From contig AOLX01000014.1 in the NCBI GenBank assembly GCA_000336895.1, positions 96,580-160,579 of the forward strand: a stretch of DNA of 64,000 bases, written 5' to 3'. This document shows positions 1 to 7,808 of the stretch, one piece after another. A model generated the notes under the pieces. That model made no database searches and was not told the DNA's origin. It saw only the letters and a program-made list of their open reading frames with translations. Within the stretch, counting starts at the first letter, position 1. Every line of letters starts with the position of its first letter. The DNA is from Haloarcula argentinensis DSM 12282. Its GTDB lineage: Archaea > Halobacteriota > Halobacteria > Halobacteriales > Haloarculaceae. The position numbers and the translations under genes are program-made.

Positions 1-67
1 CGATTTCGAGATGGACCTCTGTACGACGATCAACGACGGGAAGGTCGTGCTGTTCACCCACAAGTAA
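1..67 (+). CDS. 3' end of an unidentified protein (partial)
   Basis: An open frame enters from the left edge and encodes the last 21 residues of a protein ending DGKVVLFTHK, then TAA at 65-67. Codon choice (GAC, GTC, CTC, ACG) is typical of the high-G+C parts of this window, so I take it as the tail of a real gene. The fragment is too short to assign a family. The upstream sequence is needed to identify it. Confidence 0.5.
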   Translation, partial: DFEMDLCTTINDGKVVLFTHK

Positions 68-433
68 CTGGTCGAAACTGGGACATGTCGTTGTCGTTTT
101 CTGGTTGTTTTCTGTGTCAATAGTGTGGTGGCTGGGGCTGGTGAGCTACCTAGAATCAAATATGATAACTCCAGCGACGGCTTTTTATACATCTCCCCTC
201 GTTGTCTGAGACAGGCACCACACTGGTGCCGCACCACCCACCCCCCACCCCCACATTCCTTACCTTTCCACTTCCTGTGAGCCGCCGGTTCCCACACTGG
301 CGGTTTTCGATCTCCGATAGCCCACAGTCAACTCTCCGGGGTTGCGGTAGTTTTGGGCAGTCAGATGTCTGGCTCGACTGGTGAGTGTGACACACCAGTA
401 CCGGCCGCTACGCTCACGGCGAATGTCCGAAAA
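68..433. other. intergenic, no gene seen
   Basis: I see no convincing coding frame here. A T-rich element (TTTTTATACA, about 181-190) on the plus strand resembles an archaeal TATA box, but no good start codon with coding potential follows it. The stretch separates the partial gene at the left edge from the tRNA-like gene on the minus strand. Confidence 0.4.
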
Positions 434-535
434 TGGAAGGGGCGGGAGTCGAACCACGCGGAGCCCTTTGCGGGGTAACCACCAACCGATTCTGGCATGT
501 TGGTCGGTAGCGCTCTACCACTGAGCCACCCTTCC
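434..535 (-). tRNA. tRNA-like gene with abnormal anticodon region (possible pseudo-tRNA or intron-containing tRNA)
   Basis: Read on the minus strand, the 102-nt sequence has a perfect 7-bp acceptor stem (GGAAGGG/CCCTTCC) with discriminator A, a normal D arm (GCTC-AGTGGTA-GAGC) and a T loop TTCGACT. The T stem (GCG-GG/CCCGC) pairs only if one T is bulged. Between the D and T arms the sequence is too long and offers competing helices. CTACC/GGTGG encloses 22 nt, but the base after position 32 is not T. CCAAC/GTTGG would put ATGCCA in the loop (Gly GCC anticodon) with about 5 extra nt. A small CCC-GCAAA-GGG arm follows. It is either a degenerate tRNA, a tRNA with a non-canonical intron, or a tRNA-like RNA. 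I do not assign an amino acid. Confidence 0.5.
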
Positions 536-714
536 AAGCTATCCGCAATACGTTCCTGACAACCAAGTAAGTGATGATTGCGGGTGTTTCCGCACTCAAC
601 GCTCCCGACGTTCGAGTGCCGCTTGGCCAGTCGCTGATCTGTGTCTCACCAGCGGTAGCGCCCAGTGTCGGAGCGGTATCCGTCTCTGCGGCCTTTCCTA
701 TCGGATACACAACA

Positions 715-724
715 ACTTATTTTG
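715..724 (+). promoter_or_regulatory. TATA box of the cupin gene
   Basis: AACTTATTTT is centred about 27 bp before position 746-748. This matches leaderless initiation at the GTG at 749 and argues against a start further upstream at 665. Confidence 0.45.
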
Positions 725-748
725 CGCTGGCTGGCGACACCAGTGGAC

Positions 749-1069
749 GTGAGCTACGCGAAAGTCAACTACACCGACGTGGAACCGGTCGCAGATGCAA
801 TGCACTTCCTTCGAGACCCGCTGGACTGTGAGCAGGTCGGCGTTACTGTCTTGGACTGTGATGCCGGCTGGACCGGCAAACCGCACGACCACGCCGATGA
901 GGGTCACGAAGAGGTGTACATCCTTGTCGAGGGGACAGCCACTGTCGAGGTTGACGGCGAAGACGTGTCTCTCGAAGCGGGCGACGCAATCAAGCTTCCG
1001 CCGGAAGCGGAGCGAACGATCCACAACGGCGAGACAGAGAGCACGTTCGTCCTCGTCGGTGCACCCTGA
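749..1069 (+). CDS. small single-domain cupin protein
   Basis: A 106-residue protein, essentially one cupin beta-barrel. Metal-binding motif 1 is visible as H46-x-H48 and H53 followed by acidic residues and VYILVEG. Motif 2 (LEAGDAIKLPPEAERTIHN) holds the second-strand His. The start is the GTG encoding MSYAKVNY, chosen because a TATA box lies 27 bp upstream; an ATG at 665 in the same frame would add a long non-cupin tail, and GTG 743 is also possible. Small stand-alone cupins are metal-dependent enzymes or sugar/ligand-binding proteins, and nothing here fixes the substrate. It converges on sdhA with a 38-bp gap. Confidence 0.8.
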   Translation: MSYAKVNYTDVEPVADAMHFLRDPLDCEQVGVTVLDCDAGWTGKPHDHADEGHEEVYILVEGTATVEVDGEDVSLEAGDAIKLPPEAERTIHNGETESTFVLVGAP

Positions 1070-1107
1070 AAATCGCAGAAACAGCGTCGCAGGCGGCAGT
1101 CAGACCG

Positions 1108-2934
1108 TCAGTACGACCGGACCTTCGGCTCGTAGGTCTCTTCGTCGCCTTCGAGGATGACAGGCTTGTAGTACAGCTCCGGCTGTCCCTCGTTCCAGGC
1201 CAGCATCGTGTGTTTGATCCACTCGTCGTCCTTGCGTTCCTGATGCTCCGCACGCCAGTGTGCGCCACGGAACTCCTCGCGTGCGAGTGCGCCCAGCGTG
1301 ATTGCCTCGGCAACGTCGAGGATGTTGCGGGTCTCGATAGTGTGGATGAGGTCCGTGTTGTAGGTCCGAGATGGGTCCTCGACGGCGACGTTCTCGTACT
1401 CCTGGCGCGCCGCTCGGAGGTCCTGCAGGGCCTTCTCGAGACCCTCCTCAGTTCGGAACACGTTGACGTTCTCGGTCATCGTCTCCTGGACGTCAGCGCG
1501 GACTTCGGCGTGGTTGATGCCGTCGGACTCAATGAGGGTCTCGATGCGCTGGCGTTCCTGCTCGACGGTGCTCTCGAGCACTGCCTTCGGTTCGACAGCG
1601 GCCCCGTCGGCGGCGACATCGTCGCTGCTGGCGTCGATTGCGCCGGGGTCGACTGGCGGCTCTACGTCACCGGGCTCGCTCTTCGCGGAGGGGCCGGTCT
1701 GGATCTCGGCGGTCTTCATGTCCTTGCCGGCGGCGTGATGGCCGGCGCGGGCACCGAACACGAGCAGTTCCGGCAGGGCGTTCCCCCCGAGCCGGTTCGC
1801 ACCGTGCAGGGAGACACAGGCGGTCTCGCCGGCGGCGTAGAGGCCGTCGATACACGTCTCGCCGTTCTCGTCGGTTTCGACGCCACCCATGGCGTAGTGC
1901 TGGCCGGGCTTGACCGGCATCGGCTCGTCGAGGCCGTCGACACCCTCGAAGTCCTCCGCGAGGTGGAGAATGTTCTCGAGGCGGTCGAGGATGCGCTCTT
2001 CCCCGAGGTGGCGCATGTCGAGGTCGACGTACTCATCTTCGACACCGCGGCCCTCGTTGACTTCCGTCAGTTCGGCACGGGCGACCACGTCACGGGAGGC
2101 CAGTTCCCCCTCGTTGTTGGCGTAGCCGTGCTCGAACATGAACCGCTCCTCGTTGTCGTTGTAGAGAATACCACCCTCGCCACGGACCCCTTCGGAGATG
2201 AGGACGCCTGTGGACGGCAGCGTCGTCGGGTGGAACTGGATCATCTCCATGTCCTCCATCGGCACGCCGGCGCGGTAGGCCATCGCACAGCCGTCGCCGG
2301 TGTTGGCGACGGCGTTCGTGGTGTGGTCGAAGGCCTGTCCGAGGCCGCCGGTCGCGAGAATCACGCCGTTGTTGGCGCGGAAGCCCTGAATCTCGCCGGA
2401 CTTGATATCGTAGGCGACACAGCCGTGACAGACGCGGTCCTCGGGGTCGTCGTGGTCGGTGACCGCGAGCTGGGTCACGTACCACTCGTCGTACACTTCG
2501 ATGCCGCGCTTGACCGCCTGCTCGTACATCGTGTGCAGCAGGTGGTGGCCGGTTTCGGCACCTGCGTACGTCGTCCGCGGATAGGAGAGACCGCCGAACG
2601 GGCGCTGGGAGACGCGGCCGTCGTCCTCGCGCGAGAACGGCATCCCCCAGTGCTCGAGCTGGATGACCTCTTCCGGGGCGTCCTTGGCGAAGGTGTCGAT
2701 GGCAGGGGCGTCGCCGAGGTAGTCGGACCCTTTCATCGTGTCGTACGCGTGGAGGTCCCAGGAGTCCCCTTCCTGGAGGGCAGCGTTGATTCCCCCCTCC
2801 GCGGCACCTGTGTGGCTCCGAACCGGATGGAGCTTGGTCACGAGGGCAACGTCTGCACCCTCTTCGTCCGCTGCAATAGCCGCCCTGAGGCCAGCGCCAC
2901 CCGCGCCGACCACGATAACATCGTGTTCGTACAT
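1108..2934 (-). CDS. sdhA: succinate dehydrogenase flavoprotein subunit
   Basis: A 608-residue FAD subunit of complex II, which oxidises succinate to fumarate in the TCA cycle and feeds electrons to the iron-sulfur subunit. The N-terminal Rossmann motif (VVGAGGAGLRAA) is followed by the covalent-FAD region SHTGAAEGGIN with His41, the substrate region HPTTLPSTGVLISEGVRGEGG, and the capping and C-terminal domains. An acidic, Asp/Ala/Pro-rich linker of about 40 residues near 408-450, just before the C-terminal helical domain, looks like a halophilic insertion. Its partners sdhC, sdhD and sdhB lie at 6.0-7.7 kb on the same strand, so the usual sdhCDBA operon is interrupted here by about 3.1 kb. 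A TATA-like CTTAAG near 2980 may drive sdhA independently. Confidence 0.97.
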   Translation of the reverse strand: MYEHDVIVVGAGGAGLRAAIAADEEGADVALVTKLHPVRSHTGAAEGGINAALQEGDSWDLHAYDTMKGSDYLGDAPAIDTFAKDAPEEVIQLEHWGMPFSREDDGRVSQRPFGGLSYPRTTYAGAETGHHLLHTMYEQAVKRGIEVYDEWYVTQLAVTDHDDPEDRVCHGCVAYDIKSGEIQGFRANNGVILATGGLGQAFDHTTNAVANTGDGCAMAYRAGVPMEDMEMIQFHPTTLPSTGVLISEGVRGEGGILYNDNEERFMFEHGYANNEGELASRDVVARAELTEVNEGRGVEDEYVDLDMRHLGEERILDRLENILHLAEDFEGVDGLDEPMPVKPGQHYAMGGVETDENGETCIDGLYAAGETACVSLHGANRLGGNALPELLVFGARAGHHAAGKDMKTAEIQTGPSAKSEPGDVEPPVDPGAIDASSDDVAADGAAVEPKAVLESTVEQERQRIETLIESDGINHAEVRADVQETMTENVNVFRTEEGLEKALQDLRAARQEYENVAVEDPSRTYNTDLIHTIETRNILDVAEAITLGALAREEFRGAHWRAEHQERKDDEWIKHTMLAWNEGQPELYYKPVILEGDEETYEPKVRSY

Positions 2935-3181
2935 TGTGAGAGTGTCTCTTGGCGTGGTTTCGGCTTAGGATTAGCCAAACTTAAGCCTCCCTGTTGCGTT
3001 ACTGAGTGCGACGCCAGTAGCGGGATCTATCCGTTCCTGACATAGGGCCCTACTGTCACTCAAGGTGAATTTTTGACCTATCCGATGGAATTATATCACA
3101 CGCTGTGAATACTTAGGAACCAACTACTGATACTAGACCCACCGGATAGTGTCACTACGGGCCCGACCCGTTCCCACCCTG

Positions 3182-4531
3182 ATGCCAGACCAGTATCTCA
3201 CGTCAACTGATGACTTCGAAGCGGTGTTAGCAGAGGCACCCTCAGTACTGACGGTCACTGATGGCGAATTGATAATACGGTTCGTGAGCCCAGCAATCGA
3301 ACGGGTATTGGGGTATGATATGGAGTCGCTCGTCGGCACCAACTGGCTTGACCTCGTCCACCCAGAGGACGCGGAGCGGGTCCGGGCAACACTGGCGGGC
3401 GAACGGGAAGACGACGGGACGGAGTACCGGTTTCGGAACGCCGATGGTGACTGGGCCTGGCTCGAAACCATCGTCTCAGCGGATACCGAGACGGACCGCG
3501 ATTGCCGGGTGTTCACCTCCCGTGATGTCAGCGACCGGCCGCGCTTCGAGGCCCGGTTCCACCAGTTCGTCACACACACCTCCGACGTACTCACCGTGTT
3601 CGACGAGCAGGGCAGCGTCGAGTATATCAGCCCATCCGTGGAACGCGTCCTCGGCTACCAGCAAGACGAGATGGAGGACTCGGACCTCTTCGAGTACGTG
3701 CATCCGGACGACCTCTCGACCGCACTCACCGAGTTCGGCCGGATGATAGACGATCCGGGGTACGTCGCTGTCATCGAGCACCGGTACCGCCACGCAGATG
3801 GCGACTGGATCTGGGCGGAGTCCCGCGGCCAGCAGGTCGCGAGCGGCCCACTGGAAGACCATGTCGTCGTGACGACCCGCGATATCTCCGAGCGGAAACA
3901 GCGCGAGCAAGAACTCAAGCGACAGAACCAGCGCCTCGAGCGGTTCTCGGACGCGATTAGTCACGACCTACGGAACCCGCTGGACGTTCTCGACGGCTCG
4001 CTCGAACTCGCACGCGAGACAGACGAGGACGCACACTTCGAGCGGGCCGAGCGGAGCATCGATCGGATGTACACACTCATCGACGACCTGCTCGTGCTCG
4101 CCAAACAGGGCGTTGATCCGGCGGAAACCGAGATAGTCGATCTTAATACCCTTTCACAGCGGGCCTGGTCGATGGTCGACACCCAGGACGCAACGCTTGA
4201 AATCCACGCCGACGATAGCATCAAGGCCGACGAAGGTGCGATGTTGGAATTACTGGAGAACCTCTTTCGGAACGCTATCGAACACGGCGGCGACGACGTG
4301 ACCGTCACTGTCGGGACGGAATCGTGGGGGTTCTATGTCACGGACGACGGGGCGGGCTTTCACGACGGTACCGCGGACCTATTCAAACCCGGCTACTCGA
4401 CGGCCGATGACGGAACCGGGTTCGGGCTCTGCATCGTCGAACAGATCGTCGACGCACACAACTGGGAAGTCATTGCGACCGACAGCGAAAGCGGCGGCGC
4501 CCGCTTCGAGTTCATTTGTCGGAACTCCTGA
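3182..4531 (+). CDS. PAS-PAS sensor histidine kinase
   Basis: A 449-residue soluble sensor kinase without membrane segments. Two PAS domains (about 8-125 and 130-250) both end in typical PAC strands (YRFRNADGDWAW; YRHADGDWIW) followed by RDVS/RDIS. A coiled linker (KQREQELKRQNQRLERF) leads to the H box, with phospho-acceptor His261 in SHDLRNPLDVL. The ATPase domain has the N box (ENLFRNAIEHGG, about 360), DDGAGF and GTGFGL. GTG 3149 in frame would add 11 residues; I chose ATG 3182. No response regulator is adjacent, which is common for haloarchaeal orphan kinases. It sits inside the sdhA/sdhB gap in the opposite orientation, so it was probably brought in by the event that split the operon. 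Confidence 0.9.
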   Translation: MPDQYLTSTDDFEAVLAEAPSVLTVTDGELIIRFVSPAIERVLGYDMESLVGTNWLDLVHPEDAERVRATLAGEREDDGTEYRFRNADGDWAWLETIVSADTETDRDCRVFTSRDVSDRPRFEARFHQFVTHTSDVLTVFDEQGSVEYISPSVERVLGYQQDEMEDSDLFEYVHPDDLSTALTEFGRMIDDPGYVAVIEHRYRHADGDWIWAESRGQQVASGPLEDHVVVTTRDISERKQREQELKRQNQRLERFSDAISHDLRNPLDVLDGSLELARETDEDAHFERAERSIDRMYTLIDDLLVLAKQGVDPAETEIVDLNTLSQRAWSMVDTQDATLEIHADDSIKADEGAMLELLENLFRNAIEHGGDDVTVTVGTESWGFYVTDDGAGFHDGTADLFKPGYSTADDGTGFGLCIVEQIVDAHNWEVIATDSESGGARFEFICRNS

Positions 4532-4610
4532 CCGTTGCGGGGCGCTTGCGCTTTGCCGCGACAGACTGCCCGCAGTCCCTTTGCTCCGGTCCGCTGTAAG
4601 CCTACAGAGT

Positions 4611-4811
4611 ATGAAACTCTGTACCTTCGGCCCCGGCGGTATTGGCGGCTATTTCGGCCCACGACTCGCTGACGCGGGCCACGAAGTCCACCTCATTGCG
4701 AGAGGCGACCACATAGCTGCACTCCAAACTGATGGGCTGCAGGTCGAGAGCATCCACGGCGATATGGCGGTTGATCTCCGGCGGCCGATGACCCGGGTGA
4801 GGCCGGGTTGA
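4611..4811 (+). pseudogene. panE: truncated ketopantoate reductase (panE) remnant
   Basis: The first ~55 residues begin MKLCTFGPGGIGGYFGPRLADAGHEV-type sequence: the Rossmann GxGGxG motif and the LIARGDHIAAL segment of 2-dehydropantoate 2-reductase, the NADPH-dependent step towards pantothenate and CoA. Similarity stops after about MAVDL, and the frame ends at 4809-4811 after a few unrelated residues. The family is normally about 300 residues, so only the first fifth survives. The following 130 bp are not recognisable as the rest. I read it as a gene cut off by the rearrangement that placed this block between sdhA and sdhB. Confidence 0.7.
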
Positions 4812-4948
4812 TGCGCCGATGAACAAGGTCGTGACAGCGATTCTCGCGCTGGCGACGGCCAGACGGGAGTAACGGGCGAGCCCGACCACGACAGTACAGA
4901 GTGGGGAACGGACGCACCACGCCGTCATCGTTGTCGGACTGTGCAACT

Positions 4949-5788
4949 TTACATTATATCCGCCGACTGGAACCGAATGTAGCCGAACCCGAGTGATAGA
5001 ACGAGCCAGCCTCCAAGAATGGCGAACCCGGCCCACTTCGGAGGATAGAATGAAGCCGATACTGGGTAGGACATTATTTCGTCGAACGTGGGGATTATGG
5101 CTCGTGCCGCGTAGCCGACTGCCGCAGTCGGGTTGAGAGCGTGGACGACAATCAGCCACGGAGGTGCACCGGAATCTGGGGGCGTGTAGCCGACAGTGAT
5201 GACCTGCAGAATAGCCGTTACAACGTCCCATCCGAGCTGAAAGAGGATGTAAAGTCCCCCCGCACCAATAACCGCCATGTACTGAGACTTCAGTATCGAC
5301 GAGAAGCCGATACCAATTGCGACATAGACCGCACCGTAGAAGACCGTCAAGATGGTGTAGAGCACGAATTTGACGGCCGCAAATGACTCGTAGGTGAACA
5401 GTGCGAAGACAGCGACGACAAAATAGCCGCTGAGGATAGCGATAGTCAAAACGGCACACCGGCCGATGAACTTCCCGAGAATAACGTCACGGCGCGAGTT
5501 CGGCAGGCCGAGCAGGAGCTTGATGCTCCCGCTGTCACGCTCACCGGCGATAGCGGCATAGGAGATGGCTAACCCCAGCAGTGGGACAAAGAAACTCATC
5601 GGCTGACCCATACTGTTGAGCAGCGCCAGCGTGCTGGTCGGGACATCGCTCGCTGAAGCTGTCAGCGGGACGTGCTGAATCGCCGCCCAGAATCCGGCGA
5701 CGAGGACGAACAACAGAGTGGTAGCGAGGAACGTTCCTGAGCGGATTGCGTCGTTGAAATCTTTCCTGATGACCGCAGGGAGAGACAT
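4949..5788 (-). CDS. ABC-2 type transporter permease (orphan)
   Basis: A 279-residue membrane protein with about six hydrophobic segments, starting at MSLPAVIRKDFNDAIRSG. The layout (short cytoplasmic N-terminus, first TM, a large loop, then FVPLLGLAISYAAIAGERDSGSIKLLLGLPNSRRDVILGK) is diagnostic of haloarchaeal ABC-2 permeases; the ERxSGxxxLLLxLPxxR motif contacts the ATPase. An in-frame ATG at 5842 would add 18 residues. No ATP-binding subunit lies next to it, whereas these permeases usually overlap their ATPase gene. It was therefore separated from its partner or uses one elsewhere. It lies in the block inserted between sdhA and sdhB. The substrate is unknown. Confidence 0.85.
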   Translation of the reverse strand: MSLPAVIRKDFNDAIRSGTFLATTLLFVLVAGFWAAIQHVPLTASASDVPTSTLALLNSMGQPMSFFVPLLGLAISYAAIAGERDSGSIKLLLGLPNSRRDVILGKFIGRCAVLTIAILSGYFVVAVFALFTYESFAAVKFVLYTILTVFYGAVYVAIGIGFSSILKSQYMAVIGAGGLYILFQLGWDVVTAILQVITVGYTPPDSGAPPWLIVVHALNPTAAVGYAARAIIPTFDEIMSYPVSASFYPPKWAGFAILGGWLVLSLGFGYIRFQSADIM

Positions 5789-5894
5789 TTGTTGAGTAGT
5801 TGTCCAGAGATGCCAATAAATCTTGATAGCTCCTGAACGCACTCTGGGCCCATGTCCCTATAGTGACTGTCTCAGGCTACCCTGGGTCACAGCA

Positions 5895-5945
5895 GGAGCA
5901 GCGCGGAAGCCCACGACTTTCGTCGTGGGAGGAAGCGCGTACGCT
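5895..5945. mobile_element. IS200/IS605 (IS1341-type) element end remnant
   Basis: A perfect 8-bp hairpin, CCCACGAC-TTTC-GTCGTGGG (5910-5929), lies within GGAAGC...AGGAAGC. From memory, hairpins with this sequence and flanks mark the right end of haloarchaeal TnpB-carrying IS200/IS605 elements. No transposase or TnpB remains nearby. The scar sits exactly on the sdhB side of the block that splits the sdh operon, so it is a plausible trace of the rearrangement. Confidence 0.45.
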
Positions 5946-6033
5946 TTTGAAACAACTGACCAATGACAGGTGGCGACAGACGCAGCGTACCTGACGACCA
6001 GCGGCGTTCTGCAGAAGGAATACTACCCCGAAT

Positions 6034-6921
6034 TCACCAGAACTTGAGGTTGTTCTTGACCGCTTCCCGCTTCAGTTCTTGGATGTGCTCGGTCAGCGGG
6101 ATGTCTTTCGGACACACTTCGGTACAGGAGAACTGGGTCTGGCAGCGCCAGACGCCGTGTTCCTGTTCGATGATGCGGAGGCGCTCCTGCTTGCGGTTCT
6201 CGCCCTCGCGTTCGTCCATCGCGAAGCGGTACGCCTTGTTGATGGCGGCAGGGCCGAGGTACTCGTTGTCGCCGGCGGCGATGTTACACGAGGACATACA
6301 TGCGCCACACCAGATACACCGCGTGGACATCTTGACCTTCTCGCGGTTCTCCCGGGTCTGGCGCTGCTCTTCGAGCTTGTCGTCCGGCGTCTCGTCGGCG
6401 TCGAAGTACGGCTCGACGGCTTCCATCTGGTCGTAGAAGTGCTCCATGTCGACGACGAGGTCCTTCACCACTTCCTGGTGGGGCAGCGGCTCGATACGGA
6501 CCGGGTCCTCAAGCTCGGAGATCTGCGTCTTGCAGCCGAGGCGCTGTCGTCCGTTGACAAACAGAGCGTCTGACCCACAGACAGCCTGTCGACAGGAGTG
6601 TCGGAAGGTCAGCGAGGAGTCGTAGTGATCGCGTGCGTAGATGAGGGCATCGAGGATGGTCATGCCCTTGTGGAACGGAACGCGGAAGTCGTCGAAGCGT
6701 GGTTCCTGCTTCCCCTCGACTTCGGGGTCGTAGCGGAACACCTTCAGCGTGATCGTGTCTTCGTCGTCGAGCGTCTCCTCTTCGACTTCCCGCTGGGCCT
6801 GCTCCTGTGCCTGTCGTTCGTCTCGCTGTGCGCGCCGACGGTCACCCGGGGATTCGACTTCGGGCTCTGTTTCCTCGTCGGCTTCCGTCTCGGTTTCCTG
6901 TTGTTCGATTTGCGTACTCAT
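6034..6921 (-). CDS. sdhB: succinate dehydrogenase iron-sulfur subunit
   Basis: A 295-residue electron-transfer subunit of complex II. The first ~60 residues are a Glu-rich, Gln-rich halophilic extension not found in bacterial homologues. The plant-type ferredoxin domain has CRQAVCGSD...C, with Asp in the third ligand position as in E. coli SdhB. The C-terminal ferredoxin domain carries CIWCGACMSSC for the 4Fe-4S cluster and CQTQFSC...C for the 3Fe-4S cluster. It starts 3 bp after the sdhD stop, so sdhC-sdhD-sdhB are transcribed together on the minus strand. sdhA, which would normally follow, is 3.1 kb further on. Confidence 0.97.
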   Translation of the reverse strand: MSTQIEQQETETEADEETEPEVESPGDRRRAQRDERQAQEQAQREVEEETLDDEDTITLKVFRYDPEVEGKQEPRFDDFRVPFHKGMTILDALIYARDHYDSSLTFRHSCRQAVCGSDALFVNGRQRLGCKTQISELEDPVRIEPLPHQEVVKDLVVDMEHFYDQMEAVEPYFDADETPDDKLEEQRQTRENREKVKMSTRCIWCGACMSSCNIAAGDNEYLGPAAINKAYRFAMDEREGENRKQERLRIIEQEHGVWRCQTQFSCTEVCPKDIPLTEHIQELKREAVKNNLKFW

Positions 6922-6924
6922 AGT

Positions 6925-7290
6925 TCAGACGAGGGTCGTCATGGCCAGCGACACGCGGGTCCCCTGCACGACGAGCAGGAGGCCGGCGATGCCAAGCATG
7001 TATTTGACTGCGTTTTTCTGGGAACCGGTGAGTCCCTGATTGACCAGCGCGTTGTACACACCGTTGACGCCGTGGAACGTCGCGGTGACGAGGAACAGCC
7101 ACATCGTTGCGAAGTAGCTGACCTGACTCATCCGGGCCTGCGTGCCGAGGAACGTGATGTCAGAGGCGTGGTTCACGAAGTGCAACAGCATGAAGTGGAA
7201 CGCGAGCACGCCGATGAGGAACACTGCTGTCAGCCGCTGGAACAGCCAGCGACGCCCGCCGCGGTCGAAAGAGGAGTAGTGCTGGGCCAT
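6925..7290 (-). CDS. sdhD: succinate dehydrogenase membrane anchor subunit
   Basis: A 121-residue protein with three transmembrane helices (FQRLTAVFLIGVLAFHFML, FATMWLFLVTATFHGVNGVY and a C-terminal segment). His residues in helices one and two (HFMLLHFVNH; TFHGVNG) are candidate haem and quinone-site residues of the complex II anchor. Its ATG overlaps the sdhC stop codon by one base, and it precedes sdhB by 3 bp, so translation is coupled. Small size and gene order give the assignment; the sequence itself is poorly conserved in this family. Confidence 0.9.
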   Translation of the reverse strand: MAQHYSSFDRGGRRWLFQRLTAVFLIGVLAFHFMLLHFVNHASDITFLGTQARMSQVSYFATMWLFLVTATFHGVNGVYNALVNQGLTGSQKNAVKYMLGIAGLLLVVQGTRVSLAMTTLV

Positions 7291-7709
7291 TAGACTAGCT
7301 TCCCCCCGAGGAACGTCGGCACGCTGGCCACGACGATAGCGCCGGTCAGCAGCAGCGACGCATAGAAGCTCTTGTCCTGCGATTCCAGCCCCACACCGAG
7401 ATCAACCATCAGCAGCCGAATCCCGTTGAGGATGTGGAAGACGGCGACGGCCAGCAGACCGACTTCAAGGAACCGGACGATCAGCAGCGATTCGAGGCCG
7501 CTGAGCGTGCTGGTGTAGAGGTCGCTGCCTGCCTGCGCGCTCGCCGGATCGACGCCGACCGAAGTGCTCAGCACCGCGATGTGGGTGAACAGGTAGCCCA
7601 CGAGAACCCAGCCGGTGAACTTGTGGAAGATCCAGGCCCACATCCCGGCCGTGAACTCCCGCCACCGTCCGAAGTCCTCGACGGTGCCGCGATTGTAAGA
7701 CTGACTCAT
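7290..7709 (-). CDS. sdhC: succinate dehydrogenase cytochrome b556 subunit
   Basis: A 139-residue integral membrane protein and first gene of the sdhCDB run. Three transmembrane helices are visible: [23 protein letters not shown], then [24 protein letters not shown], then the segment near the C-terminus. HKFTGW and HILNGIR are the classic SdhC motifs; the second contains the axial haem b ligand. It anchors SdhAB to the membrane and reduces the quinone. The start ATG at 7709 has about 100 bp before the convergent upstream gene. I see no strong TATA box there. Confidence 0.93.
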   Translation of the reverse strand: MSQSYNRGTVEDFGRWREFTAGMWAWIFHKFTGWVLVGYLFTHIAVLSTSVGVDPASAQAGSDLYTSTLSGLESLLIVRFLEVGLLAVAVFHILNGIRLLMVDLGVGLESQDKSFYASLLLTGAIVVASVPTFLGGKLV

Positions 7710-7808
7710 ACACTGGGGGGTTAGTCCGGGGACAGATAGTAGTTTCTACAACGGACGCGTATGGCCGGAATCCCGCCCGAAGACGTTCGTCAATTGACTA
7801 CTCCGCAG

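Noticed and set aside
1210..3045. 611-codon open frame on the plus strand
   Set aside because: It is the antisense shadow of sdhA, produced by high third-position G+C; its translation is Val/Leu/Gly/Asp-rich without any family motif.
4602..5459. 285-codon Arg/Cys-rich minus-strand frame
   Set aside because: It overlaps the permease in another frame, and its composition is unlike any haloarchaeal protein.
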